Notes: generated by a model not told the origin, from the letters alone. A stretch of 64,000 nt of DNA from Neelides folsomi (GCA_034687125.1 JAQGBZ010000103.1:124001-188000); one strand, 5' to 3'. Counted from the first letter of the stretch, positions 35,843 through 47,985 are shown. A program made the numbers and translations.

Positions 35843-38180
35843 ATGCCAGGGCTGATGAGACAAATTTATGCCAGCGCTGTTGGTAATTAACAAACATTCA
35901 AACTCCCCATTATTCAATCTTTCATTGATTGATTGTTCCAAGTTGGCAATAATGGAACATTAAGGAAAATCTTGAATTTTTCAATCTTTATTTTCTTAAT
36001 GATCCTTCTTTGCTAATGGTCGATAAATGGCCAATAAGATAATGGAACAATTTTACTATATGTAACATAAACTTTTTGACTTTCCTTGAACTTTTAATAT
36101 TTCAGCATTTGAACAATTTAAATATTGTACAGTAAAAATTAAATCCTTCAATTGTTTATTCTGCTGTTTTAAACTGATATTTTTCTTCCATAATTTTTAT
36201 TATTATATAATTAATTAAAAATTTATTAATTGAGTTTAAAATTTTAAAATATTTTGTTTGCAGCGTCGCTGGGGATTTTCGGTCTTGGGTTGACTTTGGG
36301 TTGGACGGCAGAAACTTTGGAAGTCATTAAGAAAGATTTTGAACTTGACCAAAATGAGAAGTCCTGGGTGGCTTCAATTGCAATGGTAAACAATACATAA
36401 TTTCGTCGTCTGGATGGTTTCTATTTAAAAAATTATCGTATTAATTATAAATGGTTAATAATTATTTAGCTTGGCGCACTGGTGGCTTCTCCAATTTCTG
36501 GTTGGAGCGTTGATCGGTTTGGTCGAAAATTTACTCTCATGTTCTTTGCTCTTCCCAATATACTCGGATGGGTCATTTTACATTCGGCCACCTCCGTTTT
36601 CATGCTTTATGCTGGAAGATTCATTACAGGTAAAGTGTCAGTTTAATTCAATATCCCAATTTCTACAATTCCTCTTCGCCATTAAAAATTAATAAATGAA
36701 GAATTGCCAAGCTTGAATTATGACTTTTTGAAATGTGACCAGTGACCATTAATCACGGGTTCATTAAGCTATTGACAATAATGAGTCAAAGAGATATGTG
36801 AGTTTTAAGATAAATGCGTTTAACATTTAATGAGTTATGGTCAAGTAATTAACAATTTTACACTCATTTTAGGATTTTGCGGAGGAGTTTATTCACTAGT
36901 GACGCCCATTTACATTTGCGAAACGACTGAGGATCACATCAGAGGAATTTTAAATTCAGGCTACCAAATCATGCTCAATTTTGGTCTTTTATTTGTGTAA
37001 GTTTCAATATTTTAATTTCAAATAATTTTAAATTCAAATTCAACAAAAACAATATTTGCAACATTTCTTGCAAGGACCAACACAGCAAGAAGAGAGCAAA
37101 CTAAAATAATTAAAGATTAAATCAAATATGTAATTATATTTTATTTATTTCAGCTACGTATTGGGAGCATATCTCGATTGGAAACTTCTCTCCCTCATCT
37201 GCACATTCTGCCCAACTGCCATTTTCATCTTGACCATTTCCCTCCCCGATTCACCTCGCTATCTTCTCAACAAAGGAAAAGAGGAAAAAGCCCTCAATGC
37301 TCTCATTTGGCTCCGTGGCGGAACTTCCAATCCAGCAATTGAATTGGAAATGTCCGAGATCCGAACTTCTCTTCAAGAAAATATCAAAAGGGCCCAGAAT
37401 AAGGAATCTCTCAAACTCAAAGATTTCACTTCCATCATCATCCTCAAACCCGTGGCCATTTCCGTTGGTCTCATGATCTTCGAAGCCTTTTCCGGCTTCA
37501 CCGCCGTTACCTTCTTCACAGTCCAAATCTTCAATGCTGCAGGGCAAACTAAGGACTCCGATCTTTACACAATAATCGTAGGCGTGGTCGGACTCGCTTC
37601 AGCTTTCGCTTCAGCCATTTTAGTTGACAAAATCGGACGAAGGGTTTTGCTATTAACGAATCAATTCCTCATGGCCGTTTCGCTCCTCGGTCTTGGGACT
37701 TTTTTCTATTTACTTGAACTAAAAATGACCAAAGGATTGGGATTAATTCCTTTGATATCTCTTGGGTTGTTTATCATTGCCTTTAATGTGGGAGTAGGCC
37801 CGTTGTCTACGACCATGATGGGAGAAATTATCCCGCAGAAGGTCAAGGGATTCATGACGGCTGTGTCAACGGCCAACTTATGGTTTTTGTCCTTCGTTGT
37901 TACGAATGTATTCGAACGATGGGAACATTTAATTGGGAATGATATTTGTTTCTGGTTCTTTTCTGGAACTTGCATGGTTGGATTTGTTGTCATTTACCTT
38001 TGGGTTCCGGAGACGAAGGGAAAGAGCTTGGAGGAAATCCAATTGTATTTTGCAAAGAAACCCAAGATAGGAACGGAAGTTGTGGCGGAGAAGGGCGAAG
38101 GGACTTATACCCCAACAGAGGAACCAAGTGTGATAATTCAGAAAAGCCCTCCTTCATATGCTGAAGTCAATGAAGCTTAA
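35843..38180 (+). CDS. MFS sugar transporter (facilitated trehalose transporter Tret1-like, SLC2 family)
   Basis: Twelve-helix plasma-membrane carrier for sugars, most like arthropod Tret1. Exons 35843-35882, 36264-36385, 36470-36629, 36873-36996 and 37154-38180 join in phase to 490 residues, a normal length. Sugar-porter landmarks are WSVDRFGRKFT after helix 2, the GRFITG and ICETTED region, SPRYLLNKGKEEKA after helix 6, VDKIGRRVLL after helix 8, GEIIPQKVKG after helix 10 and WVPETKGKSLEEI at the end of helix 12. The C-terminal tail (about 40 residues) is polar with Pro/Glu. Substrate is inferred from family similarity; trehalose is the likely but not proven cargo. Confidence 0.93.
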
Positions 38181-39829
38181 TTTACTTCCATAATTTAATC
38201 GTATTTTTTTACCTTGAAATGCACCAAATTGCATTAAAATAATAATGTTCAGTTATACATTCTAATCATGTATAGTTAAATATGCACGTGCGATCGTACA
38301 TTACATACTTAGTATCTGTATGTTATCTTGTTGGTTAAGTAAAACTATGTAATGTAAGATACTTGCATAGGTATACATATTATGTATATGGTATATTGCT
38401 ATTAAGTATACCTAGATATTTATATTATTTGTAATATTGTACATAATAAATCATGATTGTTTTCTTTTAGGTTGCCATAATGTACCTTTTGTTTTTAAAG
38501 TATTGTAAATATTTTTAAGGTACTAAAAAAGAGTATTAAATATTATTAAGAGTACATGCTTTAATTTTCCAAATAAGCAATCGTCCTTTGTTCTAATCAA
38601 ATCTAATCATTATGTATAAATATAAATGCCATTTAATTAAATTATAAATTTAAAAAATATTGATGAGTGTAAAATGTCATGAATAGTTATTTTTAATGCA
38701 CGCTGGGTTTATCGAAATAATATAAATGTGCGAGATTAATAGTTATTTTACAATTAATGGAAATATTTTAATAATAAATTGAAATGATGGATCATATAAA
38801 TTCATTTGATCATTTGGAATTTTTGTGCTTCCCATAGGAAAATTTTTATTTCATTTTAGGGAAAATGAATTTTGTGCATTTTTAGCTCTTTATGTTTAAA
38901 AGCTACATGAAAATAAGTTGAGAGTGGAATGGTGTGAAAATGGGTATTTGGGTCCAAACTCCTCAATCCCTATTCATGAGAAGTAAAAAGAAAAGGGAAT
39001 TTTTTAAAGGGCTCATTTAAAACCGAGTTTAATTATTCAATTTTCCTTCTTCCATTGGAGTTTATGGCGGAGTAAAAGTGAGGATGATGAATCAACTTAC
39101 AAGCGTTAAAGTATAAATGGCTAATTAAATAAATGGGAATGGGTCATTGGATTTCGGACACATTTCCGAGTGATCCACTATTTAAATCCTCCGATTCCTC
39201 ATTTTCTCTCTCTTTGGCCGCCACGCCCGTGAACAAAAAATTTGGGAGTTGATGAAGCTTATTCAAATAAGCGCCTACATCAAAAATGTCCAATAATCCC
39301 ACACGCATACCTTTGCATCTGTTTAAATACAATCAATAACATATATAAAAATATATAAGTACTTACCATTACCTTTTAAATACAATACCTCTATGTTCTT
39401 CACTGTACTTATAAAGATGCATTTACAAAAAAGGCTGATGATGAAGTTATGAAAAATGTACAGTTTATACCAAATGCATAAGTTATATTTCCAAAGGTGT
39501 TAAAGCGGGGTTTAAATGCTAAAGGAATTCCTTCACTATAATTATAAACAATTGAATGAATGAATATTCAATGTGAATTCCCAATTTTTCCCCAAAGTCA
39601 TAAATCGTCACCAATTGAGCCTTTTGGCTTTGGAGGTCTCGGAAAGAGATAGAAACTACAAGTGTTTGTCTTTGCCCTCCGGCCCATCCCAAACGGTTTT
39701 TGGTACAGACGCCGAGCATTGCATGATCTTTTATGAGCCTTTTGATTCTCTCAATTATTCAGTTTTATTCATAAGATGAGGAGGATTTCCTCAAAACACA
39801 TCAATTTGTTCCACCTTCTTGTTCAAGTC
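38181..39829. other. Gene-free stretch
   Basis: Transporter 3' UTR followed by AT-rich spacer. One short open stretch near 39147-39324 on the minus strand has an AG at its edge but no partner exon that I could join. Confidence 0.35.
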
Positions 39830-39836
39830 TATAAAA
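39830..39836 (+). promoter_or_regulatory. TATA box of the 177-residue secreted protein gene
   Basis: TATAAAA, 63 bp before the chosen ATG at 39893. Transcription starting about 30 bp downstream would skip the in-frame ATG at 39857, which supports the later start. Confidence 0.55.
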
Positions 39837-39892
39837 CGGAGAGGTTGGATGGGAAAATGCCTCAATCTTCTCCTTCGGCTCTTTCGTTCACA

Positions 39893-40613
39893 ATGAAGGA
39901 ACTTTTCATCTTCCTTTCCCTTTCCCTCCTTCTTTCGCTCATCTTACCCGAAGTGTCACCGTACGTTGTCAATAAGAATTCACTCAACTCCACCAAAGGT
40001 TAACATTTTATTTTAATAAAGCTTTAATTATTAAAGATAATTTAACAATTTTAATTTAACATTTATAAAACCACATACAACTGGATTCTAAAATTATAGT
40101 TTGATAAATGTTTATAATAAAATCTTTTATTATAAACATTTAATTCGGCGATTAAAATTAAAAAAGATGTCTAAATTCTCTACAGAAGCGAAAGGGAAAG
40201 AAGTGAAAGATGCAAGAGGGAAATCCATGAAATACAAAATGGACAAAGACACTTCAGATGACAAAAAGAAGAAGGGAAGAATTCTGGAAATCGGTGGAAG
40301 GCCAATGGTCGGATTTCCATACAAAATCCCTGATAAATACATTCCTGGTTATCAAAAGCCTCCAATTGAATTTCCCTTTCATTTCCCAATGAAAATGAGA
40401 GATTCGGAGGAAGATGATCGGAAGAAACCTTACGTGCCCAAATACCAAGACATGGCCGATCTCCTTCCGGTCAAAACCCCGCCGACTTATACAAAAACCC
40501 GGATTGGAATTGGATTCCCTCATTTAATCCCAACCGGGTTGTTACCAGCTATCAAGCAGTTTTTGGTCCCATTTAAGATGAGATTTCCTTCGTTCATTTG
40601 GATCCACGGGTGA
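39893..40613 (+). CDS. Secreted Lys/Pro-rich protein, 177 residues (unknown)
   Basis: Two exons, 39893-39998 and 40186-40613, with matching phase. The N-terminus is a clear signal peptide (MKELFIFLSLSLLLSLILP). The mature part starts polar and very basic (KGKEVKDARGKSMKYK, DKKKKGR), then alternates Pro/Phe/Tyr-rich pieces (MVGFPYKIPDKYIPGY, PPIEFPFHFPMKM, GIGFPHLIPTGLLP). It has no Cys. Two short blocks with the pattern G-F-P-(Y/H)-(K/L)-I-P look like an internal repeat. No family recognised; composition suggests an extracellular, possibly cuticle-associated or precursor protein. Confidence 0.65.
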
Positions 40614-41014
40614 AATTATTTCATGTTTCTAAAAATGATTCCAATTGCTTTTAATTTATTTTCAATATTTTTTATATGAAAAGTTAAATGTTTGATTGTT
40701 TTAATTTATTGAAAATTCCTCAATGATGTCAAGTTGAGTGTAATTTATTTCCTCTTTTGTAATTTATATTTTTCCGGTGTCAATGCTTATAATACGACAT
40801 GTATGTCATGATATAATATAAAATACATATTGCCAATTGTGGCTCATATAAATGTGATATAAAATGGAATAAAAAAATGAAATATTCATAACAGCTCAAC
40901 GGTTCAAAAAACTCGCTTATTAAAATTTTTTTATTAAGGTTAAGATTTTATTTTAAACAATTTTCTTCGTAGTGAATTTAACTTTTGTGATTTTGATGTG
41001 AGAATTTATATCCA
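40614..41014. other. Convergent 3' UTR region
   Basis: No coding signal. An AATAAA near 40869 is placed to end the secreted-protein transcript. Confidence 0.45.
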
Positions 41015-43198
41015 TTAAGAGATTGCATTCATTATTTCAATATCTGTTTCATTATTGAGGGCAATCTCAGCTCGTTCCTTTTGGTCGTCAATTCGACGCT
41101 GCTTGAAGAATTTTTCAAGGAAGTTGATGGGCCATTGTTCTTTCTGGACTGTTCCCTTGCTAGGGTCAATTTTCCATCGATAGCCGCTGATATATGGCAG
41201 ATTCTCATCAGATTGGAAAAATTCAGTTCCTTTCACCAATTTATGACTAAATAAATTAAATAGTTTAAATAAGAAATATTTAATTCCTTCATTGTAAATA
41301 CAAAATACTGTATGTATTTATTATCTAACAATAAGTAAGAGAAACTTACTTTACAATTCTTCTCGTGATGTTTGGCATGGAGCAGAAGGAACCTGTCATA
41401 AGGGGCATTGGAGTCTTCCAGAACACAAACTCCCTTAACTGCTCATATTCCTCTTTGTTTTTCTTCACCTTCATTTTGCTGACCGGTGGTTTCTTCTTCT
41501 TCGGCTTCTCTTCGTCATCTGGGTAAAATGTCTCGACCAAGAGCGGCGGGAAATCGTAGTCGAAAGCCTCTTCCATTTTCCCTTCCCAAAACTCATGAGT
41601 GAGCTTGGGCCTAATAAATGAGAAAAAATTTTTAATTAAAGGAAAATTAGTGATAATTAAATATTTACAGATGTATATTATTTAAAGATTTTTGTTCATG
41701 ATATTTTTAAGTTGACTTACATATCTTTTTCTTTCATATATTCACTTAGCATTTCGTAAGCTGGAACGATCCCTTTTTTCCTAACTGGGTTATTAATGCT
41801 ACAATTGTCGGAAAAGTTGAGTCTCAACGATGGGGGAAAGTTCAAGATGGAGGGAAGTTGATGGAGCTTGGCGTTTCTTGAATTTTCAATTAAAGAAGCA
41901 ACCGTTCCGTTTTCCTCAACGAAATGCTTCAGAATCTTGGCATTGATGTCCGTGGCACTCCATTTCCCATTCAATGCAAAATTCTTCTTTTCTCTCCGGT
42001 TCCGACGTCTGAAGGCTATTTCCCTCGCTTTATGGATCTTCAAAGAGAAATTAAAAAATTGTAAAATAATTTTTCAAATTTTGATTTTTTCAAAAACTGA
42101 ATTTAATAACGATGTTTTTAACACCTTTTGGTTCTCTTTGATTATGGGGTTGACGAGGAGAGTGGACGGATATTCAATTCTGGTAATCATTCCCCGATCA
42201 TCTTTCCAATTCTTCAATATCTCGTGATCCTTTTCAATATCTGACGTTTTCCTGAACATTTTCCCAGCACGCGAAGCTCGGATTTGGCGACGCCACTCGG
42301 CCTCAGCTTTGTCCTCCAACTCTTCCAATTTCTCCTTCCATTCAATGTGCCGAAGGAGACCGATTTTGCTCCGGTAAGGGAACCGAACCCTGAGACGAGC
42401 GAGGAGGGTGGGCGGGTAGCTTTTCCATCGGGTGTAGATCTTGAGGAAATCTTTGTGTTCGTCGGATTCCCATCCTCCACTCCGACCACCAAATGTCTTT
42501 TCAAACTCATTCAAAACTTGAATACATTTCTGACAACCGCGTTAAATTATTATACGGATTCGTTAATTGAACCACGTCTAAGTTTTAAATTAAATGTGAA
42601 TTTCATGATTTATATAAACATGAGAGTATTTTTCAAATTTTAGATTAAATTTTAATTTGAGTTACAGAATTAATCGGCGCTTTGCTTGGGACAGCAATAG
42701 CCTTCAACATTTCCTTCAATACTTCTTCTGTCTGGTCTATAATATATTTATTAATTAGCCATTTGATTTTAAATTAAAATCGTAACTAAAATTTAAATAA
42801 ACATTAAAAATTTAGTTATTTATTTATTAAAAAATTAAAGTATGCATTAAAAATTAATAAAAAATAAATTTAAAGTTTAAATTACTCTCGATTTCATCAA
42901 CGTCGAAAAATTCATTTGATTGGAGGTTTTGCCTCAAAGCGACGCTGAATATTTCTTTTGCTACATCTTTTGGGTACTCCAGCACTGGAGTGATCTTGGC
43001 CACGAAACTTTCTCGGGCTTCTTCAATCCGTTCCAACTCAGCCCGCTGTCGTTGAGCCTTGAAGAGGAAATGCTTATGGCCTTCGCTAACAATTAGCGCT
43101 TCCTCCTGACGTCTGTATCGGGACTCGTTGAGGTTCTTTTCTAATGTCGACCCTGTTAGGTCAACCCCATCAGGCACTTTCCAACCCCTCGTTGACAT
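41015..43198 (-). CDS. Coiled-coil protein, CCDC112-like
   Basis: Six exons (43198-42886, 42736-42666, 42529-42125, 42037-41721, 41610-41350, 41246-41015) join in phase to 532 residues. The N-terminal part is charged and helical (RQRAELERIEEARES). At about residues 139-160 it has FEKTFGGRSGGWESDEHKDF, close to the GG-R-T-GGW-DH-FL motif I associate with CCDC112, and then a basic helical region (WRRQIRASRAGKMF, FRRRNRREKKNF). The C-terminal third holds an acidic, Pro-rich segment (DDEEKPKKKKPP) and ends NNETDIEIMNAIS. CCDC112 is linked to centrosomal/ciliary satellites in vertebrates. The order of domains differs somewhat from what I recall, so the family call is tentative though the gene is sound. 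Confidence 0.68.
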
Positions 43199-43838
43199 TC
43201 TCACTTGTGAATTATTGGGTCAAAATCTATCACTTGTTGCTTGTTGCTTCCATATATCAGTTATTTAAATTTCCCACTTGGAAATGTTCAAATTTTTTAC
43301 AAAATGGTCATCTTTATTCTGCATTCTGTAACCAATGATTGCAAATAAATGAGATGGGCACTTTATTACTGTAAGAGAAACCAAATTATTGTCTTTATTG
43401 AGATCATATCGGAAATGATATTGCAAATAAATTAACAATAAAAAATATTTTGTTATAAATTATTATTCATTTTGGTATACCGCCTTATTACATACATTTT
43501 TATAGTCTTTTGACATCAAAGGTCACCAATGAGGATTCAAATAAAATCAAGAATCCTATCCGATTTTTTTTATAAATTTCAAAGAGAAAATGATGAATTT
43601 TTCATAAAGACAAAAAATGTCATTCTCAAAGTTCATCTGTCATTGTTTCATTGAGAAATTGAGCTTTGCTTTGTCAATTGTTCTTCATTAGAGCTATATG
43701 GGAAATGAATTGGCTTTGGGTTGACTCCATTGACTCGCAGTTTCGTCCTTCAATTATCACACCGTTTCCTTCCATACACCACTTAAACTGTGAAAACATG
43801 TGAAAAGATGAAAATGAGGATAATGGCAACTCTTGGGG
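43199..43838. other. Divergent intergenic region
   Basis: Promoter space between the CCDC112-like gene (-) and the 79-residue secreted peptide gene (+). No coding exon seen. Confidence 0.4.
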
Positions 43839-43845
43839 TATAAAA
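43839..43845 (+). promoter_or_regulatory. TATA box of the 79-residue secreted peptide gene
   Basis: TATAAAA in a GGGGTATAAAAGCG context. A start about 30 bp downstream falls after the ATG at 43855, which supports translation from 43948. Confidence 0.55.
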
Positions 43846-43947
43846 GCGTGAAAAATGAACTTGACTTATTCACTAATTAATATTTCCATATTGAGGACCG
43901 TTGCAGCTCTGCAAGACTTTAACCATTGGAGTGTAATAAAAGTGAAA

Positions 43948-44315
43948 ATGAGGTTATTATTTGCAATTTTGACCCTTATTTGCCTACTTGGGCCGGATGG
44001 ACGTTCGTTTGGGGTCGAAGGTTCCATTGGAGCCGCGTTGAGTAAAACTATTATTACTTATTTATGATAATATATAATTTAAGTTTGAAGATAATAATTA
44101 AAGTTATTTTAATTTTCTGTTAACAATTAACAATTAGCAAAGTCATAATGGAATTGAATGGTGTGATAGATGGGACGAGTTATTTCTACCCAAGGAAATC
44201 AATCTTCTTTACCAATCTCCCTCGGCCCTATATCGTTCCTGGGAAAATTGGATTTGCTCGGCCCAATGCAAGTTATTCCTATTCAATATTCGGCTATGCG
44301 TCTCCATTCGGATAA
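43948..44315 (+). CDS. Secreted peptide or precursor, 79 residues (unknown)
   Basis: Two exons, 43948-44041 and 44170-44315, join in phase. The start gives a typical signal peptide (MRLLFAILTLICLLGPDG). The mature part of about 58 residues is Cys-free and rich in Tyr, Phe, Ser and Pro (TSYFYPRKSIFFTN, PRPYIVPGKIGFARP, SYSYSIFGYASPFG). It ends in Gly directly before the stop, so C-terminal amidation is possible, but no dibasic site brackets a peptide. It could be a neuropeptide-like or structural secreted peptide; no family recognised. Confidence 0.6.
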
Positions 44316-44776
44316 ATTCACTTCCTTGTTAAACACAATTATGCACATTAATATTAATAGTTACTTATAATTAATTTTTATTAATTAATCATATTACTAA
44401 ATACACAATAAATAAAAATGCCGTGTAACATGGATAGAAAACTTTATTCGTTTTAAACACTTTAACCTTTAATTCATTGCGTATAATTAATGGTTATAAT
44501 TATTATATTATAATATCTTTAACGTATAGGTTAAATCATTAATCAATAATATCATTTTATTAATCTTACTTTAACAATTGAATTATAATTCTAATTACGC
44601 CTACATCTTGTCTATATGTACACAATGTATTTATAAATATTTAAATTGAACTTCATTTGATATTTCATTTGTAATAATTGTATTAATAAATGTATTGTTT
44701 TTAATCTAATCTTGGTAAATATTTATTTAGTAAACTAATAATTAAAATAAACCACTTTATTGAGCTTTTTGAGAAT
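44316..44776. other. Convergent 3' UTR region
   Basis: AT-rich; no coding signal. AATAAA near 44408 could end the secreted-peptide transcript. Confidence 0.4.
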
Positions 44777-45822
44777 TTACGAAGGAACGTCGCGTTTCTT
44801 CACAAGAGCGAACATCCAAACGGGGTAAAGGTCCTTTGGGAAATTCTTCTGCTTCAAGGACTTTTGAACCTTCATACAACTCGCTTTGAAAACGTCCATG
44901 AAATGTTCATACGGCCTTGTGATTGACGAGTCAATGTCATCATTTTCCATTTTGGTTCCATTTGTACAGTTTTCCTTTATCACCAAAACCCCGTTTTCTT
45001 TCAGTCCATCACTGAAATTAAAAGTTTCATTTTCAATCCAAGCATTATTTTTAAGTTTTATAATTATTATAAATATTGTTCAAAGAATTTAATTATTAGA
45101 TCATTTTGATCAATATGCAGTTTTTAAAGTTTGGATTATTTCATTAAATTGTGTTATTACCAACATCGTTGAATAAAAGCAATCAGATCGTCGTCTGTCA
45201 TATGAGACAAAACCCATTGAACCCAAATGACGTCATAAGAGGACTTCTCAGGTATAAATTTTTGAAGGCCACAACAAGTGATTTGACCAATTTTTTCATT
45301 CCCTTCAAAATTCTTTATTGCCGTCTCAATGAATTTCTCATCTTGGTCAACGAGGTCAACCTTGTCAAAGTGTCTTTGAAGGAGTTTGTCGCTGATTCTC
45401 CCTATTCCCGATCCGCAGTCCAAAACGCGACTTTTACCAGGTGGATCGGGTAACTTTATTTTTAATAAATTTTACTATATTAGAATTTTATTATGGAATA
45501 ACGATAATTGATGCTGATAGACATATTTGTAAATCTCTAGATAACTTTGAATGGAAGTTAAACAAACTATGCATCTATCTGTACATGTATTGTAACATAA
45601 TTACATAAATATGTATTTATTGTCCTATAAATTGAAATGCACCTTGTAAAGAGTTTTGAGGAATCTCTCCGAAGCTTGTATATCAGAAGATGAGAGAAAA
45701 GAAAGACCGCCGAGCATCCCATCGATATTTGGTTCGATGTTTGACCAATATTCTGCCCCGTCAATGTAAAAGGTCGATTCCGGTTTTTCGGCCGTCTTCA
45801 TTGGATTCTCCGATGGTTCCAT
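44777..45822 (-). CDS. NTMT1: Alpha-N-terminal protein methyltransferase 1
   Basis: SAM-dependent enzyme that methylates the alpha-amino group of proteins beginning (Met)-X-Pro-Lys, such as RCC1 and histone variants, in the nucleus. Three exons (45822-45643, 45453-45161, 45011-44777) give 235 residues, near the usual 223. The N-terminal FYIDGAEYWSNIEPNIDGMLGG block is diagnostic for the family. SAM-binding motif I is LDCGSGIGRIS, followed by VDLVDQDEKFI with the acidic ribose-binding residue, DVIWVQWVLSHM around the active site and ENGVLVIKEN. The C-terminal YPVWMFALVKK strand is also typical. No defect seen. Confidence 0.94.
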
Positions 45823-46704
45823 CGTTGGTCGACCTTGAATAATTTATTTCCCGTTATTAAAAAAATCGCATACAAGATCGACTAATCTATCAGTTTTATA
45901 AGTTAATTATTTAATATATTATGAAAATAATGAATATTCGTTTGACTCTTTAGTAACTTTGAAATGGCCTAATGACCCTAGAAAGTTAAACTTCAATACA
46001 TAAAGTATAATAAATGAACTTAATTCTCTTAATACTTAATGTAAATACGCTGATGAGAATGCTTAAATGTAAAATTAAAATTGTAGTAATATTTAAAATG
46101 AAATTAAGAAAAACATTGTATTTTCGTCAGATTATTAAATATTTTATTGAACAAAAATTACCATTTCAATCAAGATTACATTTAGGTTCAATTAAAATCA
46201 AGAAAATAAGACATTTAATATTAAATGCCCTTTTTAAATAATTAATCTTACAATCCATTTTTCCTTTTAAAGGGCAATTATTTGTAAACTTAAAGAAGGA
46301 TGAGAAATGTTGAACTTAAACTAACAATAAGGGGGATTAGAGTAAACCAGGTTGATTTTTTAAAACTATCAAGAGTGTAAAATTGGTAAAAATAAAAATT
46401 TTATCTTTACTTCTATACAATTAGATTCATTTCACTTCTTAAATTAATAAATCTAAAATCTTAGAAATCTTACAATTATATTAAATGTATTGTAATTAAA
46501 TTACGACATTGAAATTATTAAAAATACGAATGAAAACCTAATTAAGCTAAAAATTAGCTTACAATCAAATCACATTTAATCAAAAACATTATTTTTGTAT
46601 TATTTTATAAAACTGGAAGATTATTTGGAAGATTCTTCTGTATTCTTCAGCCGTCCATTGCTCAAAATTTTATTTTGCCGAGATATCAAATCACTTCTCA
46701 ATAA
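45823..46704. other. Intergenic DNA between NTMT1 and NASP
   Basis: Should hold the NTMT1 promoter and NASP 3' UTR. Very AT-rich; no exon or repeat identified. Confidence 0.4.
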
Positions 46705-47985
46705 TTATTTTTCAGTTGAGGAAACTCCATTTCCATTTTCCGAATGCCCATTTTCCACATCAGGGCATTGTTTCTTCATCGGGGGTTGTTCAGTTGTTGG
46801 AGCGGGCATTTCCTCCTTCTTCCTCTTCTTCACCAGGTGAGAAATGTCATTGGCCGGTGGGAGCGGAGCTTTAATTGGGCTTTTCAATTTTTCTTCCTCC
46901 TTCGCTTCCTCCACAGCATTCCGATTAAACTCAGCCTTCGCCTCTTTCGTCTCCATGACCTTTTCCTCCAGTTCAGGAATGAGGGTCCTGAGTTCCTCGC
47001 TCTCTTCGCTTCCAGCCTTTTCAAGTCGCTTCGTGATGATGTCCATGCTTTTTTCAAAAGCCCCAATCGCCGCATCGAATTTCTTCGCACTGGCCAAAGT
47101 CAGCCCAAGATGGAAATGAATTTGGGCCACTTCCCTGCTCTCCTCCTCACTTCCCAATTCGGCCAAGGTTCCTAAAGCAATTTCATATTCTTCGACCGCC
47201 GTAGAGTAATTCTCAGACTCCGTAGCAATTTCTCCTAAGACCAAATGAGTATCGGCGAGTTTTCGAAGGATCGTGTCTTTTTCTCCTTTATCAGTCGTGT
47301 CTTCCAATTGGCGCATGTAGGACACTTTTGCTACTTCAAGAGCTTCCCATGCGAGTTCCAAATCACTGAGTTCTTCCTCGACTTCTGCCTTTACGCCGGT
47401 GCTTGTTGAAGGCACTTCGTCATCAACTGTAATACGAGACGGCCCTGGTTGTTCGTCCGCAACTGTGGAAGCAATTTCTGCTTCAGAGGACGAAGGTTGT
47501 TCTGCAGGACTTGCTTCGTTTAAATCTGCTTCAGGATCCTCTTCGGGATCTTCTTCAGTCTCGGGGTCCTCTCCTTCTTCGCTGCTTTTATTCTCCTTGT
47601 CCTCGTCTTTCTGATCGGATCCTTCCGGTTCCGGCTCTTCCTCTTCCGACTCTTCGGCTACGTCTTGGGCCGCTGGAGTTTCGAACATGTTGAGGTCGAG
47701 ACGAGATTGCTCGAGCAAGGCTTTCCCGTAGTAATAATGAGACTCGGCGGAATCCATGCAAAAGGTTCCCTTTGACTCGGTGAAGAGTTTGCAAGCTTCG
47801 CCGAGGGCAGCCGCCGCGAGGGCGATTTCCTTCAAGAGGAGATTCCGCTTCCCTTGTTTTAAACAGTTGGCTGCTGTCTTTTCCATTTCCTCCATCGAGT
47901 CGGCGGGCAAATCCGTAGTGGTTGGTTCGGCCATTTTTCCTTCCTGCCCATAACATAGAGCATTTCGAGCCTCTCTCAATGACAT
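46705..47985 (-). CDS. NASP: NASP-family histone chaperone
   Basis: Nuclear chaperone for free H3/H4 or H1. A single open frame of 426 codons from ATG 47985; a second ATG at 47934 (MAEPTTT) has a better context and follows an AG (TATGGGCAG), so the first 17 residues may be leader or intron. TPR1 lies near residues 33-95 (NCLKQGKRNLLLKEIALA, HYYYGKALLEQ). A very acidic insert of about 90 residues interrupts TPR2, the hallmark of NASP. Then come DLELAWEALEVAKV, LADTHLVLGEIATESENY and IHFHLGLTLASAKKFDAA repeats, a charged coiled coil, and basic nuclear signals (VKKRKKEEM, MKKQCPD). It has no coding introns, unlike its neighbours. Confidence 0.93.
   Translation of the reverse strand: MSLREARNALCYGQEGKMAEPTTTDLPADSMEEMEKTAANCLKQGKRNLLLKEIALAAAALGEACKLFTESKGTFCMDSAESHYYYGKALLEQSRLDLNMFETPAAQDVAEESEEEEPEPEGSDQKDEDKENKSSEEGEDPETEEDPEEDPEADLNEASPAEQPSSSEAEIASTVADEQPGPSRITVDDEVPSTSTGVKAEVEEELSDLELAWEALEVAKVSYMRQLEDTTDKGEKDTILRKLADTHLVLGEIATESENYSTAVEEYEIALGTLAELGSEEESREVAQIHFHLGLTLASAKKFDAAIGAFEKSMDIITKRLEKAGSEESEELRTLIPELEEKVMETKEAKAEFNRNAVEEAKEEEKLKSPIKAPLPPANDISHLVKKRKKEEMPAPTTEQPPMKKQCPDVENGHSENGNGVSSTEK

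Noticed and set aside
39147-39324. Minus-strand stretch beginning CKGMRVGLLDIF after an AG, considered as the last exon of a neuropeptide gene
   Set aside because: I could not find an upstream exon in phase, and the Cys/dibasic pattern of known precursors such as elevenin is missing.
39519-39779. Overlapping open frames on both strands before the TATA at 39830
   Set aside because: No signal peptide, motif or splice partner; best seen as upstream promoter DNA.
46744-47953. Several plus-strand frames opposite NASP, including Ser-rich ones
   Set aside because: They are the complement of the acidic, Glu/Lys-rich NASP coding sequence.
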